A DNA stretch of 64,000 nt. Source: Ensifer sp. LC163. Its GTDB lineage: Bacteria > Pseudomonadota > Alphaproteobacteria > Rhizobiales > Rhizobiaceae. Under the pieces are notes generated by a model. That model was given only the letters and a program-made list of their open reading frames with translations. It was not told the origin of the DNA and made no database searches. Each line of letters opens with the position of its first letter. Position 1 is the first letter of the stretch. The stretch spans positions 62,001 through 126,000 of the forward strand of contig NZ_MBSS01000010.1 in NCBI RefSeq assembly GCF_001695855.1, in the 5' to 3' direction. Shown one piece after another: positions 51,991 through 61,307 of the stretch. The position numbers and the translations under genes are program-made.

Positions 51991-52494
51991 TCAGCGCCAG
52001 AACGGCGGGCCGCCGGCGCGGCCATGCATGATGCCGGGACAAAGGCCAGGCCGGGCAGGTTCACCTGCGCCTTACCTTCTGTATATCGTCAAGCGTGGCG
52101 AGAAGTTCGTTCGCCGCCGTTTGCACGGCCCCGAATTGCTTCCGGCCCAATCACGGATTTTGGTCATCCGCGCAAAATGATCTTGCGGCGTGGCGGGCTT
52201 GGGATCATTGGCGGCTCCGTCGAACGCCGCCGTCATCGCCCCGGCCGCGTCCTTCAGCGTTGTGGCGTATTTGGTCCAGGCGGCTTCCTGCTCCGGCTTG
52301 ATGGCGAGATCGCCGAAGGTCTGCCCACCGCCCATCATTTCTCGCATCATTCCGGGCCCCATGCCGCCTAGTCCGTGCGCGAACATCGAACCGAAGCGGC
52401 CGGGGCCATAGCCGGTCGATTGCGCGTAGGCCCATCCGCCAGCGAGCAATGTCGCGGCGGCGACGCCACCAAGAACAACTGTTCTCTTTTTCAT
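51991..52494 (-). pseudogene. Frameshifted Spy/LTXXQ-like periplasmic protein gene
   Basis: The first 110 codons are intact: a signal peptide MKKRTVVLGGVAAATLLAGGWAYA, a Gly/Met-rich region (GLGGMGPGMMREMMGGG), then PEQEAAWTKYATTLKDAAGAM and PQDHFARMTKIR. After about 52170 the expected continuation AVQTAANELLATLDDIQKV appears in a second frame, and the end MHGRAGGPPFWR in a third, closing at 51991. At least two indels have broken it. It was probably an envelope-stress/metal-binding protein. 51743-51990 holds no gene. Confidence 0.75.
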
Positions 52495-52677
52495 CTCTGT
52501 CTCCATTGTCGGGGCAACAGCCAGTTCCGTTGCTGGAGGTATTCAGGCCGGTGGATGTCACTGAACTTTTTCGGTGCGCCGCATTGTTGCGACAATCTTT
52601 GTCGAGCACGTCCGTTGACACATTCAGGCACAACAATTTCGGGACGGCCGGCGCCGGTCTGGGCTACAAACCTCACA

Positions 52678-52755
52678 TGAACGCCGCGCCCCACATCCTT
52701 GTCGTCGACGACCACCGCGAGATCCGCGATCCGGTTTCGCGCGCGATCGCTGCAC
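52678..52755 (+). pseudogene. Response-regulator N-terminal fragment
   Basis: MNAAPHILVVDDHREIRDPVSR is a receiver-domain start with the acidic DD pair. The frame then meets an IS66 tail and a TGA. It is divergent from the Spy-like pseudogene, a layout seen with envelope-stress systems. Confidence 0.7.
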
Positions 52756-53088
52756 CCTGAAACACTGGTCGGATCTGACGCTCTTCCTGGAGGATGGCCG
52801 CGTCGAGATAAACTCCAACACGGTCAAGCGAACCATGCGTCCCATTGGCCTCGGACGCCGCAATTCGCTGTTCGCCGGCAGTTGTGGGGGAGCTGAAAGC
52901 TGGGTGGTGCTCGCATCTCTTCTTCAAACGACCCGGCTCAACGGCCTAGATCCCTATACATGGCTGAGTGACGTTCTTGACAAGATCGTCTCGGGGAAGT
53001 CAAAAGCCACGAGCTTGACCAGTTTCTGGCCTGGAACTGGAAAACGCAAAGAGAGGCGGAAGGCAAACCATTGTCGAGAGCAGCGTGA
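52745..53088 (+). pseudogene. IS66 tnpC 3' remnant
   Basis: LKHWSDLTLFLEDGRVEINSNTVKRTMRPIGLGRRNSLFAGSCGGAESW is the C-terminal catalytic part of IS66 TnpC. Near 52995 the frame shifts and the expected end (HELDQFLAWNWK) continues in another frame to a TGA at 53086-53088. The 5' four fifths of the gene are gone. Confidence 0.85.
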
Positions 53089-53687
53089 AACAACCCCGGC
53101 GCCTACCGATCATGACACTTGAAGACCTGGAGGTCTGGTTCGACAGGGCCAAGCCACCGCCGCATTGCGGGGGCGTGTCGATGTTGAACGGCTTCCTTAC
53201 CGGGCTCGCCGCGGGGCCGGCCTTCCTACTGCCCAATGACTGGATGTGGCATGTTGTCGGCGAACACGAGCGACGGGCATTCATCGGCAACAAAATGCAG
53301 GCCGTCATCGATACCGTCGTTGATCATTACAACCGGATAGCCCACCAGCTCACCAGGCCTGGCGCCTATTCCCCGATTTACATGCGGACGGACGACGAGG
53401 AAGTCCTCGCCGGCGACTGGGCAGATGGGTTCTTCGGAGCGATGAACCTGAACCTTGAGCAATGGGCGCCGCTGTTTGCAGAAAAGAGAATCGGCGAACC
53501 ACTCCTCGCCATCCTGATGCACTCAACCAAGCCCGAATTGGCCGACATGTTTGCTTCGACCTTCCCCAAGCCTCCGGAAAGCCTGTTCAAGGAAGCCTGG
53601 CGCGCGTTACCCCATGCCGTCGACGAAATCTACGCCTACTGCAAGCCCATGCGCTTCAATCCGGCAGCACCCGCAAATCAGGCATAA
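53085..53687 (+). CDS. UPF0149 (YecA-like) protein carried by the IS66 remnant
   Basis: 200 residues. The GTG at 53085 overlaps the tnpC stop (GTGA), which favours it over the ATG at 53112. HCGGVSMLNGFLTGLAAGPAFLLPNDWMWHVVG, DWADGFFGAMNLNLEQWAPLF and CKPMRFNP mark UPF0149/YecA. Such genes occur as passengers behind tnpC in some IS66 elements. No SEC-type zinc motif is present. Function unknown. Confidence 0.85.
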   Translation: MKQPRRLPIMTLEDLEVWFDRAKPPPHCGGVSMLNGFLTGLAAGPAFLLPNDWMWHVVGEHERRAFIGNKMQAVIDTVVDHYNRIAHQLTRPGAYSPIYMRTDDEEVLAGDWADGFFGAMNLNLEQWAPLFAEKRIGEPLLAILMHSTKPELADMFASTFPKPPESLFKEAWRALPHAVDEIYAYCKPMRFNPAAPANQA

Positions 53688-53809
53688 TCAGGCATCAGCA
53701 TGAGCATCATGCCTATGCTGATGACTGCAGCAGACCCCACGACCAGCAACCCTGACGAGACCGTCAACACAATAACCGTGGGGCGCTCGTGCCGGATACC
53801 ATCAAGGAC

Positions 53810-54125
53810 TGCACCAGAGCGTCTGCTGGAAGCTCGCTGCCGCGTGTTGATGCCCTGGTGTGCCCCGATCGGCAGTGCCATGGGGCCGCAAAATCTGTCC
53901 GCCTTGAGATCGATGCGCGCGCATTTCCCTGACGTGCCGCTGATTGTCGATGCCGGCATCGGCCGCCCTTCGCATGCAGCGACAGTGATGGAGCTCGGTT
54001 TCGATGCAGCGCTCCTGAATACCGCGGTGGCTGGTGCGGGAAATCCTGCCATGATGGCATCGGGTTTTGCCAAGGCGATCGAGGTTGGTCGCCAGGCTTT
54101 TGAAGCCGGTATGGCCGCGCGCCAC
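53810..54125 (+). pseudogene. thiG 3' fragment (thiazole synthase)
   Basis: [91 protein letters not shown] is the C-terminal half of ThiG. The N-terminal half with the catalytic lysine is missing and unrelated residues stand in front. The frame continues into a ccdB remnant. Confidence 0.85.
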
Positions 54126-54151
54126 GTCAGGCGGCGTCGGCCGATGGCGGC

Positions 54152-54425
54152 TATGCAATCCCGGTGGGGGCTATGTCCTGGACGTTCAAGCTGGCTGGAC
54201 GAACTTAAGACACGTGTGGTCGTGCCCCTCCTCCCCTTGGAAGCAGCACCTCTGCCGGCCGGGCGTCTTAACCCCGTCTTTGAAATTGACGGTATCCAAT
54301 GTGCTCTGGTTACACAATTCCTCGCGGCAGTACCGGTGTCCGCTCTCGCCGAACCCATTGTGAGCCTGTCCCAACATCACGACGAGATCATCGCCGCTCT
54401 CAATCTGGTTTTTCACGGCTTCTAG
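54152..54425 (+). pseudogene. ccdB toxin remnant
   Basis: [11 protein letters not shown] (frame 1 of the toxin) then, after a frameshift near 54200, [45 protein letters not shown] and the Trp-less C-terminus [14 protein letters not shown]. This is CcdB without its start. No ccdA precedes it. It is read through from the thiG fragment as one 241-codon frame. Confidence 0.75.
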
Positions 54426-54803
54426 CTGAGGGCTGGCAAGTCCAAAGGTCTCTTCCGATGCAGGCTTAACCGCGCGGAGCCTCATACCTAGTCGGTTGGG
54501 CACCCGCGTGAAACTGGCTTCGTGCGCGCGATGTGTCCACGCCGGTCATGCTGCACGAACCAGACAAGGATGAGCGTACCAGGCGGCGGCCGCCATGGCG
54601 GCCAGAGCCCGTTCGCGCGCGGCTTGACCGGTTAAAAGGGTCGCCGCAGGAGGTCCAGCGTAAGCGCCGGCCGGAGGCCGGGGACCGGGACCGACCACCC
54701 CCGGCAAGCCGCTCCGCTTTCTCGAGGGATTTCACCCTTTGCGACCAGGCGACCTCGCCCCGGCAGACACACGCTATTCTACTCGCAAAGCTCAAGGGTT
54801 GGC
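54426..54803. other. Gene-free GC-rich interval
   Basis: Only low-complexity GC-rich frames. No recognisable gene or RNA. Confidence 0.4.
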
Positions 54804-55166
54804 CTACTTGTCCGAAATGGCAGTTTTTTCGGAAATCGCCACCAGGTCGTCCATGAGCCTAACCGGCAGATCCATCCGCTCGTGCAGAATGCTCATGACA
54901 CCCAGATCGCCGTTGTCCAGTTCGCGGAAGAAGACATAGTGGCGCTCGTAACGGCTGAAATACGCGTCCCGTTTGATATCCTCGGGAACAACCAGCCGCT
55001 GCGGCAGCTTCCGCCAAATCAGCCGATCGGCGCACAACCGCTGTAAGTGGGTGTGTAGGCCTGTAATATAGGTGACTGCCTGCTGTTCGCCCCACGTCTC
55101 GACGGTATCACGCCAAATCTTGTCCTGGGCGGCGTCCGCCCGGTGGAAAAACCGATATGCACCCAT
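54804..55166 (-). CDS. parE: ParE/RelE-superfamily toxin
   Basis: 120 residues. YRFFHRADAAQDKIWRDTVETWGEQQAVTYITGLHTHLQRL then RYERHYVFFRELDNGDLGVMSILHERMDL is the ParE fold: two helices, then the antiparallel sheet. It starts 1 base after the ParD stop. Members poison gyrase. It appears intact. Confidence 0.9.
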   Translation of the reverse strand: MGAYRFFHRADAAQDKIWRDTVETWGEQQAVTYITGLHTHLQRLCADRLIWRKLPQRLVVPEDIKRDAYFSRYERHYVFFRELDNGDLGVMSILHERMDLPVRLMDDLVAISEKTAISDK

Positions 55167-55167
55167 A

Positions 55168-55419
55168 TCAACGGCGCTGATTGCGGCGGATTACGTCTTC
55201 GGCCGTCACAGTGACAAACGCACTGTCATCGGCACGCATGGCAGGAGCCAATTCCTTTTGCAAGGTTTCCCATGCTTCGTCACGGGTCTGCAAATCGCGA
55301 CGGATAAGCGCCCGAATGTATTCGCTGGCGTTCTCGTAGAGGCCGTCATCACCGATTTGCTGCTGCACATGAGCCTGCAATTGGCCACCAACCTTTACAT
55401 GAATGCTTCCCGAAGCCAT
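55168..55419 (-). CDS. parD: ParD-like antitoxin
   Basis: 83 residues from ATG 55419 with AGGATA upstream. GSIHVKVGGQLQAHVQQQIGDDGLYENASEYIRALIRRDL is a CopG-type ribbon-helix-helix with the ParD signature; DEAWETLQKELAPAMRADDSAFVTVTAEDV is the toxin-binding tail. It neutralises ParE and represses the operon. Confidence 0.9.
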   Translation of the reverse strand: MASGSIHVKVGGQLQAHVQQQIGDDGLYENASEYIRALIRRDLQTRDEAWETLQKELAPAMRADDSAFVTVTAEDVIRRNQRR

Positions 55420-55818
55420 GGGCGTATCCTTTTCCTGCCTTTGAGCGTAGGACGCGTCGCACATATTGTCAATATTCATCACGCACGCAAGAAATTCCGC
55501 GCGTCTTGGCGGCGCCATAGAGCGTGCCGGCCGGCACCTCGCCGCCCGCTGATTGTTCCGCTCAGCCTTGGCTAAAGAGTACTTCCCCTCGAACGCGTGC
55601 TAACGATCTCGCCAATTAGCGCCGAGCCGAGCAGCACGCCAATCGATGAGAAAATCGCCAGACCGCTCGCAACATTAGACAATGCGGGACGCGAAAGGAC
55701 GCATCTGTGTGAAGTCGGTCGCCGACGAAATCGGCATCAAGGATGGATTTAGGTAGTGAGCTCGACTCTTCGAAAAGTTGTAACATGGTCCCCGAGGGAG
55801 CTGGGGGACATCTTGCAC

Positions 55819-56013
55819 ATGAACATTACGAAGTAGCTCGCTGCAGCCGCTGCGATCATGCTCGCGTTGGCTGAACGCACGACCGCGCAGGCGGACTTTC
55901 GAAAGAATCCAAAAGCGATCAGCAAAGCTGATTTGTGCGGGATTTTTATGGAGACACGGGATCCGTATTCTCGGGAGGAGCAATCGAACCAACCCGACGC
56001 TACATCAACCTAA
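55819..56013 (+). pseudogene. Small secreted protein gene with an in-frame amber stop
   Basis: ATG 55819 reads MNITK, then TAG (55834-55836), then LAAAAAIMLALAERTTAQADFRKNPKAISKADLCGIFMETRDPYSREEQ to a TAA. The parts together give a signal peptide with an AxA-like site and a short mature protein. Translation could restart at ATG 55858 (51 residues). The rest of 55520-55818 is empty. Confidence 0.5.
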
Positions 56014-56026
56014 CGAGTGTCGCATC

Positions 56027-56380
56027 ATGGTGCAGCAGCAAAATCGGTCTACCGCTGCCTTGGTCGCCGTCGCATTGGTTGGCACTGCTATTGCGGTTTG
56101 CGAGGAAGACGCAGATCTGCGAGTTGCTGATGTGGCAGGTTCATCGGGACGATTACCGTCGCCTGCCGACACCCCGTACCAATGTGGCAAGACCTTAACA
56201 AAGTGGTTTTGCGATGCTCATTCGATCAGAACATGGCGACGATTCACCCAAATACCAGCGAGGCTTACGCGGCCATACGCGATGGTCATGCTCGCCAACA
56301 TCGCCCAGTCCTACGTCATCGAGGCTTGCCGTTGGCCGAACGAACAGATCGGCCTTTATGTTGATGCGGTCGCAGGTTGA
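56027..56380 (+). CDS. Doubtful hypothetical protein
   Basis: 117 codons beginning MVQQQNRSTAALVAVALVGTAIAV, a possible signal or membrane helix. The middle is Arg/Trp-rich and reads like a shifted frame. The overlapping frame at 56182 is no better. Possibly a decayed gene. Confidence 0.3.
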   Translation: MVQQQNRSTAALVAVALVGTAIAVCEEDADLRVADVAGSSGRLPSPADTPYQCGKTLTKWFCDAHSIRTWRRFTQIPARLTRPYAMVMLANIAQSYVIEACRWPNEQIGLYVDAVAG

Positions 56381-56453
56381 CCCATTCCCCTTCCGTTTTA
56401 ACAGGTTACGCACTAAAATTCTTGTCGCGCAGGAATGCGGAAAAGGAGTTTTA

Positions 56454-56714
56454 ATGGACCTCAGGAAAATTGGACAGGCTCGGCTCTGCCTGAGGCTTCC
56501 CGCCCGTCGCGATCAATTGCAATCGCACGATGCGCTCGCTCTTGACCAGCTATTTGAGTCCTACGCAACGACCACGCAGGAACGCGACAGCGAACTACAA
56601 ATTAGTCCGCGTGATTCGACGCGCCTAACCGACTTAGAAGCTCAGTGCGCAAAGATCGAAGAGAAAGTATGTCTGCTTCTCGACGTTGTGAGAATGTCGC
56701 GGGCAGGCCGCTGA
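56454..56714 (+). CDS. Hypothetical protein, 86 residues
   Basis: ATG 56454 follows AAAGGAG at ideal spacing. MDLRKIGQARLCLRLPARRDQLQSHDALALDQLFESYATTTQERDSELQ is followed by the coiled-coil-like LTDLEAQCAKIEEKVCLLLDVVRM. Not recognised; ribosome site and coding-like composition support it. Confidence 0.5.
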   Translation: MDLRKIGQARLCLRLPARRDQLQSHDALALDQLFESYATTTQERDSELQISPRDSTRLTDLEAQCAKIEEKVCLLLDVVRMSRAGR

Positions 56715-56995
56715 TTATTTCGGGAACAACGCCAAGCCGGCCTTTTGTTGGTTGCGAACGAAACGATGGGCCTACACAGAGCCACTGAAAGCATCCACAA
56801 GAACTGGCGCTGAGAAGCACTCCCCCGGCGGTCAGTGGAATGCGTGTTCCATTGTCATATCTTCGTTGCATATTCATTTCATTTCGTTTCTACTACTTTT
56901 TGGTTTCGCAGCGAAGGTTGTGCAAGCTTCGATCGAGGAGGATCGATTTCGCCGGGCGTGCCAAATGCCCTGGCTTTTGAGAAATGGGAGGAATC

Positions 56996-58300
56996 ATGTT
57001 CAGACATTTGAACTGGACCGTTGTGGTCGCGTCCGCATTTTCAGCCGGCCTGGCTTCAAACGCATTGGCCGCAACCGAGCTTTCATGGTGGCACGCCATG
57101 ACCGGCGCCAACAACGAAGTTGTCGACAAGCTCGCAAAGGAATTCAACGATAGTCAGACCGCCTACAAGGTGGTTCCGGTCTTCAAGGGCACCTACCCTG
57201 AAACGTTGAACGCCGGCATTGCCGCGTTCCGTTCCAAGCAGGCGCCCGCCATCCTGCAGGTCTTTGATGCCGGTAGTGGTGTGATGCTCGGCGCCGAAGG
57301 CGCAATCCTGCCAGTGGTCGACGTGCTTCAGAAGGGCGGTTACGAATTCAACAAGGACCAGTACCTGCCCGGTATCGTCGCCTATTACTCGAAGGCTGAC
57401 AGCACGATGCTGTCATTCCCCTACAATTCGTCGCCGATCCTTTATTACAACAAGGACGCGTTCGCGAAAGCTGGCCTTGATGCCGAGAAACCGCCGAAGA
57501 CCTGGCCGGAGGTGTTCGACGCAGCCAAGAAGATTAAGGCGAGTGGTGCTTCGGCCTGCGGCTTCACCTCGACCTGGCTGACCTGGATCCAGACCGAGAA
57601 CTTCGCAGCCTGGAACAACGTGCCCTACGGAACCAATGAGAACGGCTTGGCCGCTCTCGACGTGGAACTGAAGGTCGACGCGCCGCTGTTCGTGCAGCAT
57701 TTCCAGGCGATCGCCGATCTCGCAAAGGACGGCACGTTCCGCTATGGCGGCCGCACCTCTGAGGCCAAGCAGCTCTTCACCTCAGGTGAATGCGCCATTC
57801 TGACGGAATCATCGGGCGGTCTCGGCGACATCATCAAGTCGGGTATTAAATACGGTATCAGCCAGCTGCCCTATTACGAGGGCAACGGTCCGCAGAACAC
57901 CATTCCTGGCGGCGCAAGCCTCTGGGTGTTCGCCGGCAAGTCCGACGATGAATACAAGGGCATCGCCGAGTTCTTTAACTTCCTTTCGAAGGCCGAAATC
58001 CAGGCACGGCTGCATCAGGTCTCGGGCTATCTACCTGTTACCCTCGCCGCCTATGAGGAAACCAAGAAGTCGGGCTTCTACGAGAAGAACCCCGGCCGTG
58101 AAACGCCGATCCTGCAGATGATGGGCAAGGCGCCGACGGAAAACTCCAAGGGCGTGCGGCTCGTCAATCTTCCGCAGGTTCGAGACATCCTCAACGAAGA
58201 GTTCGAGGCCATGCTTGCCGGGCAGAAGGATGCGCAAGCGGCCTTGACCGAAGGTACCAAGAAGGCGAACGCCGCAATCGCGGCAGCTATCGGAAACTAA
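56996..58300 (+). CDS. ugpB: sn-Glycerol-3-phosphate ABC transporter, binding protein UgpB
   Basis: 434 residues from ATG 56996 (GGGAGG upstream). A signal peptide ending SNALA is followed by ATELSWWHAMTGANNEVVDKLAKEFN, the UgpB hallmark. TYPETLNAGIAAFRSKQAPAILQVFDAGSGVM and FPYNSSPILYYNKDAF are ligand-pocket segments. It collects glycerol-3-phosphate or its diesters in the periplasm, a phosphate-starvation response in rhizobia. First gene of ugpBAEC. Confidence 0.95.
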   Translation: MFRHLNWTVVVASAFSAGLASNALAATELSWWHAMTGANNEVVDKLAKEFNDSQTAYKVVPVFKGTYPETLNAGIAAFRSKQAPAILQVFDAGSGVMLGAEGAILPVVDVLQKGGYEFNKDQYLPGIVAYYSKADSTMLSFPYNSSPILYYNKDAFAKAGLDAEKPPKTWPEVFDAAKKIKASGASACGFTSTWLTWIQTENFAAWNNVPYGTNENGLAALDVELKVDAPLFVQHFQAIADLAKDGTFRYGGRTSEAKQLFTSGECAILTESSGGLGDIIKSGIKYGISQLPYYEGNGPQNTIPGGASLWVFAGKSDDEYKGIAEFFNFLSKAEIQARLHQVSGYLPVTLAAYEETKKSGFYEKNPGRETPILQMMGKAPTENSKGVRLVNLPQVRDILNEEFEAMLAGQKDAQAALTEGTKKANAAIAAAIGN

Positions 58301-58319
58301 CGACGCAACAGCAGACCTG

Positions 58320-58338
58320 CCCCGGGCGCCACCCGGGG
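58320..58338 (+). terminator. Intercistronic hairpin ugpB-ugpA
   Basis: CCCCGGG (58320-58326) and CCCGGGG (58332-58338) form a 7-bp GC stem just after ugpB. With no T-tract it more likely stabilises the upstream mRNA, giving more binding protein than permease. Confidence 0.6.
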
Positions 58339-58372
58339 TGGGTCCTCTCCTCAAGCAAAGAAGGGGGTCGCT

Positions 58373-59254
58373 TTGCAGCCTGTCGTCTTTCCCAATAAAA
58401 TCCTGCCTTATCTCCTGCTCGCGCCGCAGATCGTGCTCACGGTCATCTTCTTTTTCTGGCCAGCCAGCCAGGCACTTTACCAATCGGTGCTTCGCGAGGA
58501 TCCGTTCGGCCTGAAATCCGGATTCGTCGGCCTCGCGAACTTTCGCGCTGTTCTCTCAAATCCGGACTACCTGCATTCCCTAGAAGTGACGGTGGTCTTC
58601 AGCCTGGCGACGGCGCTTCTGTCCATGGCCGTGGCCCTGCTGTTGGCGACGGCAGCCGACCGCGTCGTTCGCGGCAGAAACGTCTACCGCACGCTCCTCA
58701 TCTGGCCGTATGCTGTCGCACCCGCCGTTGCCGGCATGCTGTGGCTCTTCATGTTCAATCCGGCGATGGGCACGTTTGCCTATATCCTTCGGCGGAACGG
58801 CTTTGCCTGGGATCCGCTCCTGAACGGCAACCAGGCCATGGTCCTGGTCATCGTTGCGGCCGCCTGGAAGCAGATCAGCTATAATTTCCTCTTCTTCGTC
58901 GCCGGTTTGCAGGCGATCCCGAAATCGCTGATCGAGGCAGCATCGATCGATGGCGCGCGGGGCGCGCGGCGCTTCTGGACGATCGTCTTCCCGCTTCTGG
59001 CGCCGACGACCTTCTTCCTGCTCGTGGTCAACACGGTATACGCCTTCTTCGACACGTTCGGCATCATCCATGCCGTCACCGGCGGCGGCCCGGCAAAGGC
59101 GACTGAAACGCTCGTCTACAAGGTCTATAATGATGGCTTCGTCAATCTCGACCTCGGCAGTTCCGCGGCCCAGTCGGTCATCCTCATGGTCATCGTCGTC
59201 GCACTGACGGCGTTCCAGTTCCGCTTCGTCGAGAAGCGGGTTCACTACTCATGA
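58373..59254 (+). CDS. ugpA: Glycerol-3-phosphate ABC transporter permease UgpA
   Basis: 293 residues from a TTG at 58373, with AAAGAAGGGGG upstream. Six helices, starting with [29 protein letters not shown], the standard UgpA opening. The EAA-loop is [24 protein letters not shown]. It pairs with UgpE in the inner membrane. Confidence 0.94.
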   Translation: MQPVVFPNKILPYLLLAPQIVLTVIFFFWPASQALYQSVLREDPFGLKSGFVGLANFRAVLSNPDYLHSLEVTVVFSLATALLSMAVALLLATAADRVVRGRNVYRTLLIWPYAVAPAVAGMLWLFMFNPAMGTFAYILRRNGFAWDPLLNGNQAMVLVIVAAAWKQISYNFLFFVAGLQAIPKSLIEAASIDGARGARRFWTIVFPLLAPTTFFLLVVNTVYAFFDTFGIIHAVTGGGPAKATETLVYKVYNDGFVNLDLGSSAAQSVILMVIVVALTAFQFRFVEKRVHYS

Positions 59255-59263
59255 GGCGCGCCG

Positions 59264-60112
59264 ATGATTGAAAAACGTCCCATCGCCAATTTCATCGGCC
59301 ATCTCGTACTGATCATCGGCGTCATCATCGTCGCCTTTCCGATCTACTACACCTTTGTCGCTTCCACCCGCACCTCGGTCGAGATCATCCGTCCGCCGAT
59401 GTCACTGGCCATCGGCGATCATCTGACCGAGAACTACACGGAGGCAATGTCCGGCGGCGTCGAGCGTGTGGTTGGCGTCAGCCTTGAACGGCTGCTGTTC
59501 AATTCGACTGTCGTTGCGATCGCCATCGCCGTCGGCAAGATCGTCATCTCCTTCCTGTCTGCCTTCGCGATCGTGTTCTTCCGCTTTCCGCTGAAGATGG
59601 TTTTCTTCTGGATGATCTTCATTACGCTGATGCTGCCGGTCGAGGTGCGTATCCTGCCCACCTATAAGGTGATCGTTGACCTTGGGCTGATCGATACCTA
59701 TGCCGGGCTGACCTTGCCGCTGATGGCATCGGCCACGGCAACCTTTCTCTTCCGGCAATTCTTTCTGACGATCCCAGGCGAGCTGGTGGAGGCCGCCCGC
59801 ATCGACAATGCCGGCCCCTTTCGCTTCATGCGCGATATCCTGCTTCCGCTTTCGAAAACCAACATTGCAGCGCTGTTCGTCATCCTCTTCATCTACGGCT
59901 GGACCCAGTATCTCTGGCCGTTGTTGGTGACGAACGATGCCAAGATGAACACGATCATCATCGGCCTGCGACGCATGGTCGATTTCACCGACGCCTCGAC
60001 GCCTTGGAACTATGTGATGGTGACGGCGATCCTGGCGATCATCCCGCCAATTCTCGTTGTCGTGCTGATGCAGCGCTGGTTCGTCAAAGGCCTTGTGGAG
60101 ACTGAGAAGTAA
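59264..60112 (+). CDS. ugpE: Glycerol-3-phosphate ABC transporter permease UgpE
   Basis: 282 residues, six helices ([22 protein letters not shown] first) and EAA-loop [23 protein letters not shown]. The family-typical [15 protein letters not shown] segment is present. Its stop overlaps the ugpC start by 1 base. Confidence 0.94.
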   Translation: MIEKRPIANFIGHLVLIIGVIIVAFPIYYTFVASTRTSVEIIRPPMSLAIGDHLTENYTEAMSGGVERVVGVSLERLLFNSTVVAIAIAVGKIVISFLSAFAIVFFRFPLKMVFFWMIFITLMLPVEVRILPTYKVIVDLGLIDTYAGLTLPLMASATATFLFRQFFLTIPGELVEAARIDNAGPFRFMRDILLPLSKTNIAALFVILFIYGWTQYLWPLLVTNDAKMNTIIIGLRRMVDFTDASTPWNYVMVTAILAIIPPILVVVLMQRWFVKGLVETEK

Positions 60113-61164
60113 TGGCTCAAATTACACTGAACAACGTCCGCAAGATCTATGGCGGCAATATCGAGGCAATCAAGGGCGTCTCGCTCCAGATCGACGATGG
60201 CGAACTCGTCGTTCTCGTCGGCCCTTCCGGATGCGGAAAGTCGACACTTCTGCGCATGATTGCTGGGCTGGAAAGCATCAGTTCCGGCGAGATCGTCATC
60301 GGTGACAGGACGGTCAACGATCTGGAACCGGCCGAGCGAGACATCGCGATGGTGTTTCAGAACTACGCGCTCTACCCGCATATGACGGTCCATCAAAACC
60401 TCGCCTACGGACTGAAGAACCGCAACACCCCGAAGGAGGAGATCGAGCGTCGGATCGCGATTGCCGCAAAGACGCTCGAGATCGAGCCTTACCTTCACCG
60501 CAAACCACGCCAGCTTTCCGGCGGCCAGCGCCAGCGCGTAGCCATGGGACGGGCGATCGTGCGCGAACCGGCGGCGTTTCTGTTCGACGAGCCGCTGTCC
60601 AATCTAGACGCCAAGCTGAGAGGACAGATGCGCATAGAAATCAAGCGCTTGAAGCGGTCTCTTGGCACGACAAGTGTCTATGTCACGCATGACCAGATGG
60701 AAGCGATGACGCTTGCCGACAAGCTGGTCGTCGTCAATGGCGGACAGATCGAGCAGGTCGGATCACCGATCGAACTCTACGAAAAACCGGCAACGACCTT
60801 TGTCGCAACCTTCATCGGTTCACCGTCGATGAACCTGCTCAAACATGCCGAAACTCTTGAGGGCTGGTCGATCTCGCCAAATGTGCCCAAACCAGCAGGC
60901 GCATTTACGATCGGCATCCGACCGGAAGACCTCGCAGTCTGCGAACCCAACGCGACGGACTTTGATTTCACCGCCAAGGTCCGCATCGACAGCATCGAAC
61001 TCGTTGGAGCGGAAAGCTACGTGCATGGCAAATTCGCCAATGGTCAGGATCTTGTGTTTCGCGTACCCGGTCGCTCGGTCAGACAGATCGACGACCATGT
61101 GACGGTTGGAGCGATAGCCAAGGACCTGCATGTGTTCGATGATAGGGGCCGGCGCGTGGCCTAA
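60112..61164 (+). CDS. ugpC: Glycerol-3-phosphate ABC transporter ATPase UgpC
   Basis: 350 residues. Walker [10 protein letters not shown], signature LSGGQRQR, Walker [13 protein letters not shown]-loop YVTHDQ, and a C-terminal TOBE/OB regulatory part ([13 protein letters not shown]). It energises uptake by UgpAE. Last gene of the operon. Confidence 0.95.
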   Translation: MAQITLNNVRKIYGGNIEAIKGVSLQIDDGELVVLVGPSGCGKSTLLRMIAGLESISSGEIVIGDRTVNDLEPAERDIAMVFQNYALYPHMTVHQNLAYGLKNRNTPKEEIERRIAIAAKTLEIEPYLHRKPRQLSGGQRQRVAMGRAIVREPAAFLFDEPLSNLDAKLRGQMRIEIKRLKRSLGTTSVYVTHDQMEAMTLADKLVVVNGGQIEQVGSPIELYEKPATTFVATFIGSPSMNLLKHAETLEGWSISPNVPKPAGAFTIGIRPEDLAVCEPNATDFDFTAKVRIDSIELVGAESYVHGKFANGQDLVFRVPGRSVRQIDDHVTVGAIAKDLHVFDDRGRRVA

Positions 61165-61307
61165 CGCCATGAAGACTTGGCGGGCGGAGTGGCGGCTGAG
61201 GCCGCTTCGCGCTTCAGCGCTGTTTAGCGCCCTACCCGCGTTTCGATCTTCAAACCAACGAAGAACATCAAGGTAGTAGCGCAATTAGCTGATATCGCTT
61301 TCTATTC

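Noticed and set aside
56852-56890. Possible Pho box before ugpB
   Set aside because: TTGTCATATCT and following 11-base units suggest Pho half-sites, but the match to the CTGTCAT consensus is too weak to annotate from sequence alone.
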